Shown here in pieces: positions 27,595-36,589 of a stretch of 64,000 nucleotides of DNA (its first letter is position 1; each line of letters starts with the position of its first letter). The stretch is from Antarcticimicrobium luteum (lineage in GTDB: Bacteria > Pseudomonadota > Alphaproteobacteria > Rhodobacterales > Rhodobacteraceae), in contig NZ_SMUV01000074.1 in NCBI RefSeq assembly GCF_004358185.1, positions 399,363-463,362 on the forward strand, read 5' to 3'. The notes beneath the pieces are model-generated. The model saw only the letters and a program-made list of their open reading frames with translations, had not been told where the DNA came from and made no database searches. The position numbers and the translations under genes are program-made.

Positions 27595-28194
27595 TTATGT
27601 GTCGCCCATCTTGCTCAGAATGCTCTCGGCATTGATGATGGACTGCGCGATTTCGGTTGTCGTCGTTCGCTTGGTCATCGCCTGCTTTCGGATCAGGTCA
27701 TAAGCGTCACGCTCGGTAATGCCGCGATGTCGCATCAGGATGAATTTCGCGTCATTCACCTTTTGCACGTTATCCAGCTTCTCGCGAACTTTCTTCAGCT
27801 CTTTTTTGAAGCGCTGTTGCTCCTGTTGGTACCGCCGGGCCATCAGCATGCTGCTGAGGACCCCGGCGGCGCGGACCGGCTTTGTAAGGACCGCGTGGGC
27901 GCCGATTTCGAAAATGACATCCAGAACAGACGGGTTTTCATAGCCAATGATCGCTATGATCGTCGGCTCTTTCTCGTTGCTGTTGAGAAAAGACGTCAAC
28001 CGTTGGGCGCTTTGGTCCGTGACATCCAGGAAAACCAGATCAAACTTGTCGGGCAAGGTCTTGGGCAACGGCCACATGTGATCGAAATTGCAGCCAATCC
28101 GGTTTACCTGCTGCAACAGTTCGTCAGCGCTTCTGTCCCGCGGATGGACGACCAGCGCATGAAGGTCTCGAAGATCCTGAATCGGATCACTCAT
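27595..28194 (-). CDS. amiR: AmiR-like ANTAR antiterminator (system 1)
   Basis: A 199-residue AmiR homologue: a pseudo-receiver domain (HALVVHPRDRSADELLQQV and GAHAVLTKPVRAAGVLSSM) lacking the usual phospho-acceptor context, a coiled coil (about 120-150) and a C-terminal ANTAR domain (ILMRHRGITERDAYDLIRKQ and TTTTEIAQSIINAE). AmiR binds leader RNA and prevents termination when released by AmiC. ATG at 28194 overlaps the amiC stop by eight bases, so sensor and effector are made together. As last gene of the operon it reinforces its own induction. The likely RNA target is the leader upstream of urtA. Confidence 0.9.
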   Translation of the reverse strand: MSDPIQDLRDLHALVVHPRDRSADELLQQVNRIGCNFDHMWPLPKTLPDKFDLVFLDVTDQSAQRLTSFLNSNEKEPTIIAIIGYENPSVLDVIFEIGAHAVLTKPVRAAGVLSSMLMARRYQQEQQRFKKELKKVREKLDNVQKVNDAKFILMRHRGITERDAYDLIRKQAMTKRTTTTEIAQSIINAESILSKMGDT

Positions 28195-29347
28195 TTCTGC
28201 GCCCGGTTCCACCCACCTTCAGCGTGCGGAAACTCCAATCGTGAATGGCGGGGAAGACTAGGTAAGGATCGGGTTTGATGGCGCGTCGCACTTTTGCCTG
28301 TATGACGAATTCGCCGGCGTCATTCACCTTGGCGATGCACGACCGGAGATAGGTGTGATTGTTGTCCGGATCGATCTTGATCAGACCCTGAGGCGCGTCA
28401 AAGCTGGCGCCCAGCAAGACTTCGCGCAGGCTTTCTGTGTCGATCTCTCCGGTTTCCTCAAGCGCGGCGGCAAACAGGTGAACCTGGCTGTACGCGGCCT
28501 CGCACCCGCTTGTCACATCGACGGTCGAGCCGAACTTGGCCTGATATGCCTTGAGAAAGCTGCGGTTCGCAGGAGAATTGATCGAGCGGAAATATGGCGC
28601 GGCGGTAATGTGGCCAGCAGAAGCTTCGCAACCTATGGCGTCTATCTCCCCTTCATTCATCGTGAGGCTGGCGATGGGACACTTCCGACCGTCCCCGCCT
28701 GCGGCATGATAGGCCTTATAGAACTCGATACATCCCTGCCCGACAACCGTCGAAAAAATCACATCCGGTTTTTTGTCCATGATGTCGTCGATCACCTGCG
28801 AAAAATCCGCTTGTCCGGCCTCGAGGTCGAAGTAGACCTCGCCCAGCACTTCGCCGCCGCCCTGGCGCAGCACGTTGCGCATCACGCGGTTGGATTCCCT
28901 GGGGTAAATGTAGTCGGAGCCGACGAAGTAAAACCGGTTCCCGTAGGCGTTCATAAGGTAGTTCGCCAAGGGCACACTGTTCTGGTTCGGACATGCGCCG
29001 CCATAGATGACATTCGGAGAATATTCGAAGCCCTCATAAAGGGTCGGGTAGAAGAACAGGGCATTGCGGCGTTCAACCACCGGGAGAACCTCTTTGCGCG
29101 AAGAAGACATGTAGCACCCGAAAATCACGCCGATCTTGTCTTCGACGATCATTTTCTCGGCCAGTTCCCCGTAATTTCGTGTCACCGACGCCGGATCGTA
29201 TGACACAGGCTCGATCGGGCGGCCGCGCACACCGCCTTTCGCGTTGATCTGGTCAATGGCCAACAATGCCCCGTTCAACTGCGATCGCTCGATGATCGAC
29301 GTCACCCCGGTTTCCGAGAAAAGCAGGCCGATTTTCCAACTCTTCAA
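28187..29347 (-). CDS. amiC: AmiC-like amide sensor, negative regulator (system 1)
   Basis: About 386 residues, a type I periplasmic-binding-protein fold without signal peptide, hence cytoplasmic. It closely follows Pseudomonas AmiC: IGLLFSETGVTSIIERS, FGCYMSSSRK, FFYPTLYEGFEYSPN, VGSDYIYPRESNRVMR, VIFSTVVGQG. AmiC holds AmiR inactive until a short amide binds. I prefer the TTG at 29347 because AAGGA lies nine bases upstream; an ATG at 29389 (400 residues) overlaps amiB. Relative to Pseudomonas the Thr of the YPT pocket motif is kept but the next Pro is Leu. Confidence 0.9.
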   Translation of the reverse strand: MKSWKIGLLFSETGVTSIIERSQLNGALLAIDQINAKGGVRGRPIEPVSYDPASVTRNYGELAEKMIVEDKIGVIFGCYMSSSRKEVLPVVERRNALFFYPTLYEGFEYSPNVIYGGACPNQNSVPLANYLMNAYGNRFYFVGSDYIYPRESNRVMRNVLRQGGGEVLGEVYFDLEAGQADFSQVIDDIMDKKPDVIFSTVVGQGCIEFYKAYHAAGGDGRKCPIASLTMNEGEIDAIGCEASAGHITAAPYFRSINSPANRSFLKAYQAKFGSTVDVTSGCEAAYSQVHLFAAALEETGEIDTESLREVLLGASFDAPQGLIKIDPDNNHTYLRSCIAKVNDAGEFVIQAKVRRAIKPDPYLVFPAIHDWSFRTLKVGGTGRRNE

Positions 29348-29351
29348 AGAT

Positions 29352-30497
29352 CTATTCCTTTTTCGAAGCCTGCCGAAATGAAACGGCATTATTTCGGCAT
29401 TGAGCCGAGAGTTTCACAATCGCGCTTCCTTCCGGAGGGGAGAAATCACCCTGGTCGCCCAGAAGGTAACCGGCGAGAGGAAACTCAAGATGGCGACGCA
29501 TCGAGCGGCGCAGCCCGCGCGCCCCGAACCGCTTATCATAGCCCTTCAATGCGATGAAGTCCCTGACATCCGAAGATATCTCAAGCCAGAGACCGTGTTT
29601 CTTCAGCCGCCTGTTCAGGCGCTGCAACTCCACATCGACAAGATCCGGCATCCTGCTGCTGTCGATCCAGTTGAACGTATCAATGTGATCTATCCGATTG
29701 ACCAGTTCCGGAGGAAACCTCTCGAGCAACGCCCGCATGACGATTTCATGTGCGCGTTCGCTTCGCTTTTTTCCTCCTTGCGACATCCGGGACCAAAGCC
29801 CCCGAAGCCCCGATGCGCGCTCATCCAGCATCATCAGCTCGCGCGCGCCAAGGTTGGACGACATGAAAATCAGGCTGTTCCTGAACGAATATGTACGTTC
29901 CCCGGACGCGACGGTCAGCAGACCGTTGTCGAAGACGTTCATGAGAGCCAGGACAACTTCGTTGCTGGCCTTTTCCAATTCGTCGAAAAGCACCAGACCC
30001 GGAAGGTTTCGCGTTCCCTCGATCTTTTCCTGATCCAGGATGGTGGTGCCCTCCTTGGACCCTACGTATCCCGGCGGTGCGCCCGTGATCGCGGCGGCAT
30101 AGTGTTCCTGCGAGAGCGTATTCATATCGACCCGGCAAAAGGCATCCGCGTCGCCATACATGGCACGCGCAATCGTGCGGACAGTTTCCGTCTTGCCGAC
30201 GCCGGTCGGCCCGCAGAACAGAACCGAGGCCAGCGGTTTGCGCGGATCGCCTATATCGACCCGGACAACCTTGAGAATCTCCAGTACCTGCTCGATTGCC
30301 TCGTCCTGCCCGATGATGGATGCGCGCAGTTCGTCTTCTATTTTCTGAAGGTCGAAGGAAAAGCGCGATGCGAGCGCCTGCACCGGGCTGGTCCGGTCGC
30401 CGATCTGCGCCGCGCCCCCGGAGTTTTCATCTGCAAGCGCCGCGGCAAGCTTGTCCTGCCGCTGCCTGTCATGCATCCGATCCGTCAAGAAAGGCAT
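29352..30497 (-). CDS. amiB: AmiB-like AAA+ ATPase
   Basis: A 381-residue ClpB/ClpX-type AAA+ protein with Walker A GPTGVGKT (96-103), Walker B LVLFDELEKAS, sensor-1 FMSSNLG, and a C-terminal ClpB-D2-small-like domain (LIDHIDTF-type region then GYDKRFGARGLRRSM). In the Pseudomonas amiEBCRS operon amiB encodes a similar chaperone-like ATPase of unclear role. The start ATG at 30497 has AGGAGA upstream. It lies between amiE and amiC. Possible functions are folding of the hexameric amidase or energising transport; neither can be told from sequence. Confidence 0.85.
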   Translation of the reverse strand: MPFLTDRMHDRQRQDKLAAALADENSGGAAQIGDRTSPVQALASRFSFDLQKIEDELRASIIGQDEAIEQVLEILKVVRVDIGDPRKPLASVLFCGPTGVGKTETVRTIARAMYGDADAFCRVDMNTLSQEHYAAAITGAPPGYVGSKEGTTILDQEKIEGTRNLPGLVLFDELEKASNEVVLALMNVFDNGLLTVASGERTYSFRNSLIFMSSNLGARELMMLDERASGLRGLWSRMSQGGKKRSERAHEIVMRALLERFPPELVNRIDHIDTFNWIDSSRMPDLVDVELQRLNRRLKKHGLWLEISSDVRDFIALKGYDKRFGARGLRRSMRRHLEFPLAGYLLGDQGDFSPPEGSAIVKLSAQCRNNAVSFRQASKKE

Positions 30498-30564
30498 GTG
30501 TTCTCCTGCCATTTAGGGTGGACCGGGGCGGTTGCGAACGGCCGCCCCGATCCGTTGCGCCAAT

Positions 30565-31608
30565 TCAGTCGGCTTCTTTTTCCTTGGCACCGGTCGGAAG
30601 GCCTCCGACCGGACAGCATGCGACGCCGATGGTCGTGCGGGTGAACGACTCGACCTGTTCGCGGGTCTTCTCGGCATCGTTGACCCAGTTGCGGTAGAAC
30701 TCGAACGGGCACTCTGCCACGCCCTTGTCGCCGTCGCCGGAGGCATGGATGCCGGTGTAGCCGCGATGGAGCAGCTTGAAGAGGTGGTTCTGCGACTGGT
30801 CGTTCGCGCGCGCATCGCGGATTTCGGGGATCGAAAGCTGGGCATACTGAATGCCCATTTCCTCTTCGCCGCACTCACCAAGCGTGCGTCCATCGAACCC
30901 GATGATCGCCGAGTGGCCGAAGTAGCTGTAGACACCGTCGAACCCGGCCGCGTTGGAAACCGCGACATAGCTGTTATTGGCCCAGGCCATCGCCTTGGCC
31001 ATGATGACCTGCTGCTCCTTGGCCGGATACATGTAGCCCTGGCAGCGCACGATGAGTTCCGCCCCCTTCATCGCGCAGTCGCGCCAGATCTCGGGATAGT
31101 TGCCGTCATCGCAGATAATCAGGCTGACCTTGAGCCCTTTCGGCCCCTCGACGACATAGGTCTGATCGCCGGGATACCATCCTTCGATCGGGTTCCAGGG
31201 CAGGATCTTGCGATACTTCTGAACGATTTCACCCTTGTTGTTCATAAGGATAAGGGTGTTGTACGGGGTCTTCTTCGGGTGTTCCTCGTGGCGTTCACCG
31301 GTCAGGGAAAACACCCCCCAGGTATTGGCCTTCCGGCAAGCCCGCGCAAAAACCTCGGTTTCATCACCCGGGATATTTGCGGCCGTTTCCATCATCTCGT
31401 CGGGGTCGTACATGATCCCCTGCGTGCTGTATTCGGGGAAAACGACCAGATCCATGCCCGGAAGCCCCTGCTTCATGCCGATGATCATCTCGCCAATCTT
31501 CTCGGCGTTTTCCATGACCTCGGCCTTGGTATGCAACCGGGGCATCTTGTAGTTCACGACCGCAACGCCAACCGTGCTGTCGCTGCTTGAAATATCACCA
31601 TGTCTCAT
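30565..31608 (-). CDS. amiE: Aliphatic amidase AmiE
   Basis: A 347-residue nitrilase-superfamily amidase that follows Pseudomonas AmiE almost residue for residue from [20 protein letters not shown] onward. The catalytic triad is at the same numbers: Glu59 (VVFPEYS), Lys134 (KYRKILPW) and Cys166 (SLIICDDGN). It converts short aliphatic amides such as acetamide or propionamide to acid and ammonia in the cytoplasm. It is the sixth gene of the operon, after the transporter, rather than the first as in Pseudomonas. Start supported by AAAGGA. Confidence 0.95.
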   Translation of the reverse strand: MRHGDISSSDSTVGVAVVNYKMPRLHTKAEVMENAEKIGEMIIGMKQGLPGMDLVVFPEYSTQGIMYDPDEMMETAANIPGDETEVFARACRKANTWGVFSLTGERHEEHPKKTPYNTLILMNNKGEIVQKYRKILPWNPIEGWYPGDQTYVVEGPKGLKVSLIICDDGNYPEIWRDCAMKGAELIVRCQGYMYPAKEQQVIMAKAMAWANNSYVAVSNAAGFDGVYSYFGHSAIIGFDGRTLGECGEEEMGIQYAQLSIPEIRDARANDQSQNHLFKLLHRGYTGIHASGDGDKGVAECPFEFYRNWVNDAEKTREQVESFTRTTIGVACCPVGGLPTGAKEKEAD

Positions 31609-31654
31609 GTTTTTTCCTTTCCCGTTGGGTTGATTGGTGAAGTGTCCTGATCCG

Positions 31655-32356
31655 TCAGAAGGTCAGGTGTTTTTCGACGAGGTCGTCGGTCAGCTCATCC
31701 GATTTTCCGGTCAGTACGACCCGGCCCTTGTCGAGCAGCAGGAAACGGTCCGACGCCGATCTTGCGAACGGCACGTTTTGCTCGACAAGAATAATACCCA
31801 GCCCGCGTTCCCGGTTGAGCCAGACGATCGCATCCTCGATCTGCTTGACGATGTTCGGCTGAATGCCCTCCGTTGGCTCGTCGAGGATGAGAATCTTGGG
31901 GTCCATCGCAAGCGCACGCGCAATGGCCAGTTGTTGCTGTTGACCGCCGGACAAATCGCCCCCGCGGCGCGAGATGAATTCCTTCAGGATCGGGAACATG
32001 TCGAACAGGTAATCGGGAATGTCCCGCTTGCCGTCCGGCCGCGCGAATGTGCCCATCAGGATGTTTTCACGCACCGTGAACTGAGGGATGATTTCCCGCC
32101 CCTGCGGGATATAGCCGATCCCCAGCCGCGATCGCTGCGGTGTGGAAAGGCTCAGGATCTCCCGCTCACCGAAGGCAAGACCGCCGTCGCACCGGTCGGT
32201 CAAACCCATGATCGATTTCAGCAGTGTCGTCTTGCCAACGCCATTGCGCCCCAAGACCGCAAGGAACTCACCCTGTTCGAGATCGAATGAAACGCCCTGA
32301 AGAACCGGGCTTGTGCCGTAGTAGGAATACAGCTCTCTCGCTTTCATGTTTTCCAT
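31655..32356 (-). CDS. Amide/urea ABC transporter ATPase (UrtE-like)
   Basis: A 233-residue LivF/UrtE-type ATPase: Walker [10 protein letters not shown] (36-44), [19 protein letters not shown] typical of UrtE, signature [15 protein letters not shown] and Walker [14 protein letters not shown]. Energises uptake with the UrtD-like partner. Although the sequence type is UrtE, context with AmiE suggests short-chain amides, as for FmdDEF of Methylophilus, rather than or in addition to urea. Confidence 0.9.
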   Translation of the reverse strand: MENMKARELYSYYGTSPVLQGVSFDLEQGEFLAVLGRNGVGKTTLLKSIMGLTDRCDGGLAFGEREILSLSTPQRSRLGIGYIPQGREIIPQFTVRENILMGTFARPDGKRDIPDYLFDMFPILKEFISRRGGDLSGGQQQQLAIARALAMDPKILILDEPTEGIQPNIVKQIEDAIVWLNRERGLGIILVEQNVPFARSASDRFLLLDKGRVVLTGKSDELTDDLVEKHLTF

Positions 32357-32358
32357 GT

Positions 32359-33087
32359 TCAGTGCCCCAGATACGCTGTCTTGACGTCTTCATTGGCTTC
32401 GATTTCTTCGATCGAGCCTTCGGCCAGCATCGCCCCGCGGTTCATCACGATGATCCGGTCGGCCACGGTGCGCACAAAGGACATGTCGTGCTCGACGACT
32501 ATCAGCGTGTGGCTGTCGCTGAGTGATCGAAAGATTTTGGCGGTGCGTTCCGTTTCCTGGATGGTCATGCCCGCGGTCGGCTCATCCATGAGGATCAATT
32601 TGCTGTCCTGCGCGATCAGCATGGCTATCTCGAGCCACTGGGTCTCGCCGTGCGACAGGTTTCCGGCCAACTCGGCCCTCTTGGCGCCGAGATGCACCCG
32701 GTCCAGGATCGCTGCGCTCTCGCGGGCGTCAGTCAGGGAAAGCCGGGTGAGCGCGCTCCACATCCCCGGCCGTCTGGACCGGGCGACGGACAGGTTTTCA
32801 TCGACCGTCAGGTTCTTGTACACCGAAGGCACCTGGAATTTGCGGCCAATTCCCAGCCGGGCCCGGCGAAACTCGAGCATCTGTGAAATCTCGACGCCAT
32901 TCAGTTGAATGGACCCGGCGGTTGGCTGTGTCTTTCCGCAGATCAGGTCCAGCGTCGTGGACTTGCCCGCACCATTTGGGCCAAGCAAGCAAAGGATTTC
33001 ACCCTCTTGCACCGAGAAGCTGAGGCCATCCACGGCACGAAGCCCGCCGAATTCCACTTGCAGATCGGTAACTTGCAGTTGTTCCAT
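32359..33087 (-). CDS. Amide/urea ABC transporter ATPase (UrtD-like)
   Basis: A 242-residue LivG/UrtD-type ATPase with Walker A GPNGAGKST (36-44), IGRKFQVPSVYKNLTVDENL characteristic of UrtD, the variant signature LSHGETQWLEIAMLIA and Walker B LILMDEPTAGM. It begins 26 bases after urtC and ends two bases before urtE. Its partner permeases are the UrtB/UrtC-like proteins upstream. Confidence 0.9.
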   Translation of the reverse strand: MEQLQVTDLQVEFGGLRAVDGLSFSVQEGEILCLLGPNGAGKSTTLDLICGKTQPTAGSIQLNGVEISQMLEFRRARLGIGRKFQVPSVYKNLTVDENLSVARSRRPGMWSALTRLSLTDARESAAILDRVHLGAKRAELAGNLSHGETQWLEIAMLIAQDSKLILMDEPTAGMTIQETERTAKIFRSLSDSHTLIVVEHDMSFVRTVADRIIVMNRGAMLAEGSIEEIEANEDVKTAYLGH

Positions 33088-33113
33088 GAGTTCTGCTCCT
33101 GCCTTGTACGGGA

Positions 33114-34196
33114 TTACGTGTTCGGAAAGGTTTCAGCGTCGCGATGATCGCGCGGGCGGCCTATTCCGCGCAGTTTCTGCAAGCTTTCCGAAAGCAGCCC
33201 ATAGATGCCGCGCGGCATGAACATGACCACCAGCACAAAGATCACACCCAGTATGAGGTGCCACCCTTCGACGAAGACATCCGACAGGCGCCCTTCGAGC
33301 ATGTTGACCACGATGGCGCCGAATGCCGCCGCGATAACGGATTCCCGTCCGCCCACGGCGCACCAGATCACGATCGCCAGGCTGAAGGAGACGCTCATAT
33401 AGGTTGGCGATGCGAACTCGAGCACCAACGTGTAGAGCATGCCCGCCCACCCCGCGAGCGCGGCGGAAATGCAGAACACAAGCGTCTGATAGTTGGCCAC
33501 GTTGTAGCCGAAGAACCGGGCCCGGTCGGCATCCTCGCGAATGGCCCGCAGGATGAGGCCGAACTTGCTGTGCGTCAGGTAAACCCCGAACGCCAGCGCC
33601 ACGACAAGGCATCCCGCAACGAGATTGTAAAAGCCCATGCTGTAGGGATCGACGATCCATCCGAACAAGGACATCTGAGCAAGGCCGGTCAGGCCGTTCT
33701 GCCCGCCGGTATGCCCCTGTTGATTGATGAACAGAAGCTGGAAAGCGACCAGGAACGCGAGCGTAATGATGGCGACGAAGACGCCGGCGATGCGCGCACG
33801 GAACATGAAGATCGCGATCAGGCCGCCGATGAAGGCGGGCACCAGTAACCCGGCCAGCAAGGTGAACGTCAGGGACTCGAACGGAACCCACACCCAGGGA
33901 AGTGTTTCGACATTGTTCCATGCCATGAAATCGGGGAGGCCGTCGCTGGCGCGCAGTTTCAGATGCATCGCCATCGCATAGGAGCCCATGCCGAAGGTCG
34001 CGGCCTGACCAAGGTTGAGAAGCCCGGCGGTCCCCCAGGAGAGCGACAGCGCCATCGACACGATCGCCAGGGCGAGATACCGCGCGAATGTGTTGAGCTC
34101 GAAACCGTCGTAGTTCATGACGGCCGGAACCCCGAAGGCGACCACGAGCGCAAAAATCACCAGAGCCACAAGGTCGTATTGGAATTTAGATGACAT
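33114..34196 (-). CDS. Amide/urea ABC permease (UrtC-like)
   Basis: A 360-residue LivM/UrtC-type permease with about ten helices; SLSWGTAGLLNLGQAATFGMGSY and the REDADRARFFGYNVANYQ EAA-like loop are typical. It is longer than LivM owing to the inserted periplasmic loop (DGLPDFMAWNNVETLPWVW) seen in UrtC. Works with UrtB-like partner in the inner membrane. Confidence 0.9.
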   Translation of the reverse strand: MSSKFQYDLVALVIFALVVAFGVPAVMNYDGFELNTFARYLALAIVSMALSLSWGTAGLLNLGQAATFGMGSYAMAMHLKLRASDGLPDFMAWNNVETLPWVWVPFESLTFTLLAGLLVPAFIGGLIAIFMFRARIAGVFVAIITLAFLVAFQLLFINQQGHTGGQNGLTGLAQMSLFGWIVDPYSMGFYNLVAGCLVVALAFGVYLTHSKFGLILRAIREDADRARFFGYNVANYQTLVFCISAALAGWAGMLYTLVLEFASPTYMSVSFSLAIVIWCAVGGRESVIAAAFGAIVVNMLEGRLSDVFVEGWHLILGVIFVLVVMFMPRGIYGLLSESLQKLRGIGRPRDHRDAETFPNT

Positions 34197-34206
34197 GCCT
34201 GTTTCC

Positions 34207-35076
34207 TTAGCGACGTGTTTCGGTCGGGAAGAGTCCGCGAGGACGGAACCGGATCAGAAGGATGATGCCCGCCAGAACCGCGATGCGACCGAGCGTGTCG
34301 TTGATCACGATGGAGAAGATCGCCGTCGCTTCGCCGATCAGGACCGAGGCCGCGGCCGACCCGATCAGGCTTCCCAGGCCACCGACGATGACGACCAGAA
34401 AGGCATCGACGACCAGGCCGGTCCCCATGGTCGGAATCGTGCTGAAAAGCGGCGTGATGAGCGCGCCGGCAAGGCCCGCAAGGCCCGCGCCATATGCGAA
34501 GGTGACCGAATAGATGCGTTTTGCCTCGATCCCGTAGCATTCGGAAATAGCCCGGTTCTGGATCACCGCCCTCAGCTTCATCCCGAACTCGGTGCGGGTC
34601 ATCAGCATCCAGGTCGCGGCCAGGACCGCCATCGAGAAAACGATCACGAACAACCTGTAATTCGACATGATCAGAGGACCGATTTCCGTGTTCCCGGACA
34701 GCAGATCCGGGCCTTTCACGAAACGGGATTCAGCGCCCACGCCAAGACGCACAGCCTGTTGCAGGATGATCCCGATGCCCCATGTGGCAAGGATGGTGTC
34801 GAGGGGTCGGTGATAAAGGTTTTGAACGACGACCTTTTCAACGATCCAGCCCACGGCGGCCACGGAAATGAACACGAATGGCAGCGCCGGCAGGATACCG
34901 ATGCCGGCATAGGTCTGTAGCGCCCAGGTCGCATAGGCTCCGAGCATCACGAACTCGCCATGCGCCAGATTGATAACCCCCATCGCGCCATAGATGATCG
35001 CCAATCCGAGCGCGATCATGAGCAGGATCGACGCCATGCTCAGACCGGCGAAAAGTTGGTTTGCAATCACGTCCAT
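34207..35076 (-). CDS. Amide/urea ABC permease (UrtB-like)
   Basis: A 289-residue LivH/UrtB-type permease with about eight helices; the GAMGVINLAHGEFVMLGAY motif and the TRTEFGMKLRAVIQNRAI EAA-like loop are present. ATG at 35076 is preferred: AAAGG precedes it and the earlier frame start adds ten unlikely residues. It lacks the long periplasmic N-terminal extension present in some UrtB proteins of urea systems, which is in line with an amide (FmdE-like) system. Confidence 0.9.
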   Translation of the reverse strand: MDVIANQLFAGLSMASILLMIALGLAIIYGAMGVINLAHGEFVMLGAYATWALQTYAGIGILPALPFVFISVAAVGWIVEKVVVQNLYHRPLDTILATWGIGIILQQAVRLGVGAESRFVKGPDLLSGNTEIGPLIMSNYRLFVIVFSMAVLAATWMLMTRTEFGMKLRAVIQNRAISECYGIEAKRIYSVTFAYGAGLAGLAGALITPLFSTIPTMGTGLVVDAFLVVIVGGLGSLIGSAAASVLIGEATAIFSIVINDTLGRIAVLAGIILLIRFRPRGLFPTETRR

Positions 35077-35095
35077 AGGAACGCCTTTCCAGTTG

Positions 35096-35121
35096 GTCCG
35101 ACCCATATTTCAGGGCCGGAC
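35096..35121 (-). repeat. Intercistronic hairpin between urtA and urtB
   Basis: A 9-base stem (35096-35104 with 35113-35121; one GT pair on the minus strand) with an 8-base AT-rich loop just after the binding-protein gene. No T-run. Probably an mRNA stability or partial-termination element. Confidence 0.6.
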
Positions 35122-35148
35122 ACATCTTTTCTCGGTTGAATGGTGGAC

Positions 35149-36384
35149 TCAGGCCTTGACCAGTCCTTTACCGGTGCAGGTCTGACCCGCGTAGGCCGCA
35201 TAGGGCTTGGGCGCGACCCGTTCCTTGGATTCGATGAGAACCTCGGCCTGGCCATTGGTCTGCCACTGGCCGATCTTCGGCCAAAGATGCGTGTGCAGGT
35301 TCTCGTCGATCAGGACTTCGCCCTGCGGCGCGTTGAGTGTCAGGCCGACGGCCGCATCGCGAATGGTTTCCGGCGTGATGTTCGAGGGATCGAGTTTCTC
35401 AAGCGCGGCCTTGAACTGATAGACTTGGAAATACGCAGCCTCGCTTACGAAATGCGTCACCTGGTCGCCGCCGTAGCGCGACTTGTAGGCTTCGACGAAC
35501 TTTTCGTTTTCCGGGGTGGCGTGCCCCATGAAATACGGTGCCGACGAGAAATGGCCCGCCGCGGCTTCGCCGCCGATCGCTTTGACCTCGACCTCGGAAC
35601 GGGTCAGGCTGACCACCGGCATTTTCGACGGATCCAGTTCGGCGGCGTGATATTGGCGGGCAAAGGCCACGTCCGAGTCGCCGACCACGGTGGCGAAAAT
35701 GACATCCGGTTTTTCCGAACGGATGCGGTTGATGACGGAACTGAAATCCGAATGGCCGAGCGGCACATATTCCTCGTTCACGACCTCGCCGCCGTATTGT
35801 TCGAGCAGCGTCTTGCAATAGTTGTTTTCTTCTTTCGGATAGACGTAGTTGTTTCCGATCATGTAGAAACGAGGGCCGAAATTCTCGATCGCCCAGGGAA
35901 TGAGATCGTCCTGCTGCTGGTTGGGAACGGCGCCGCCGTACATGACGTTGCGCGAACATTCGCGGCCTTCATAGAGCGTCGGATACCAGTAGAGGTTCTT
36001 GCGCTGTTCGGTGACCGGAAGGACGGCTTGGCGGCTCGCCGAGGTGTAGGAGCCGAAGACGCTGACGCATTTGTCACGGATCATGAGGCGACGCGCGCGG
36101 TCGGCATAGGTCGCCGGATCGGATGCGGGATCCTCGATGATCGGTCGCAGCTGACGGCCATGAATCCCGCCTGACGCATTGATCTCTTCAATGGCCATCA
36201 GGGCGGCGTCATGCAACGTGCTTTCCACAACGGCCACCGCACCTGTCAGCGAGAACAGCAGGCCGACAGGGATATCGTTGCCCTGCGCAAGGGCCCGGCC
36301 GGCCGAGGACAACAAGGCCGGTGTCGACAACATACCGGCTGTCCCGACGGCTCCAAGGCTGCCAAGAAAATCACGACGTTTCAT
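35149..36384 (-). CDS. Amide/urea periplasmic binding protein (UrtA/FmdD-like)
   Basis: A 411-residue binding protein with an apparent Tat signal (MKRRDFLGSLGAVGTAGML) cleaved near ALAQ at about residue 34. The mature part is a type I PBP fold of the UrtA/FmdD group: GLLFSLTGAVAVVESTLHDA, GSYTSASRQAVLPV, YWYPTLYEGRECSRNVMYGG, NNYVYPKEENN. It is related to AmiC but exported. It opens the operon urtABCDE-amiEBCR, and the leader upstream carries a terminator and ANTAR-type hairpins, so transport and catabolism are induced together. Confidence 0.92.
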   Translation of the reverse strand: MKRRDFLGSLGAVGTAGMLSTPALLSSAGRALAQGNDIPVGLLFSLTGAVAVVESTLHDAALMAIEEINASGGIHGRQLRPIIEDPASDPATYADRARRLMIRDKCVSVFGSYTSASRQAVLPVTEQRKNLYWYPTLYEGRECSRNVMYGGAVPNQQQDDLIPWAIENFGPRFYMIGNNYVYPKEENNYCKTLLEQYGGEVVNEEYVPLGHSDFSSVINRIRSEKPDVIFATVVGDSDVAFARQYHAAELDPSKMPVVSLTRSEVEVKAIGGEAAAGHFSSAPYFMGHATPENEKFVEAYKSRYGGDQVTHFVSEAAYFQVYQFKAALEKLDPSNITPETIRDAAVGLTLNAPQGEVLIDENLHTHLWPKIGQWQTNGQAEVLIESKERVAPKPYAAYAGQTCTGKGLVKA

Positions 36385-36430
36385 TCAGACTTCTCCTCTG
36401 TTGGATGCGAGCAGCCATTGGATTTGGCAA

Positions 36431-36477
36431 TAAAAAAAGGCCCTCCGGCGCGGTGCAGTCACCACGAACGGAGAGCC
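36431..36477 (-). terminator. Leader terminator (attenuator) upstream of urtA
   Basis: On the minus strand GGCTCTCCG (36477-36469) pairs with CGGAGGGCC (36447-36439), nine pairs with one GT, followed by seven T (36438-36432). It sits 47 bases before the urtA ATG, in the 5' leader, so by default transcripts would end before the operon. Confidence 0.88.
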
Positions 36478-36517
36478 TATTTGCTCATCATATTGTCAGG
36501 CTCGCATTTGAGCCTGA
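36473..36517 (-). promoter_or_regulatory. ANTAR-type double hairpin in the urtA leader
   Basis: Minus strand. P1: an 8-pair stem (36517-36510 with 36503-36496) closing a hexaloop AAATGC. A 9-base linker follows. P2: GAGC/GCTC (36486-36483 with 36476-36473) closing hexaloop AAATAG. The 3' arm of P2 lies inside the terminator's 5' arm (36477-36469), so P2 and the terminator exclude each other. This is the arrangement described for ANTAR targets, although position 4 of the loops is T rather than the usual G. Confidence 0.78.
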
Positions 36518-36589
36518 ATCAATCGTTGAGCATAATCCTTGTTTTTGCAAGGAAAATTTTCTGGTTATTTTTCTTATGCTTAAACTGTT

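Noticed and set aside
27290..28278. Plus-strand frames opposite amiR
   Set aside because: The minus-strand AmiR with intact receiver-like and ANTAR domains explains the stretch.
36536..36570. Sigma-54 promoter for urtA
   Set aside because: There is a TTGCA but no GG at the required distance upstream, so no -24/-12 pair can be claimed.
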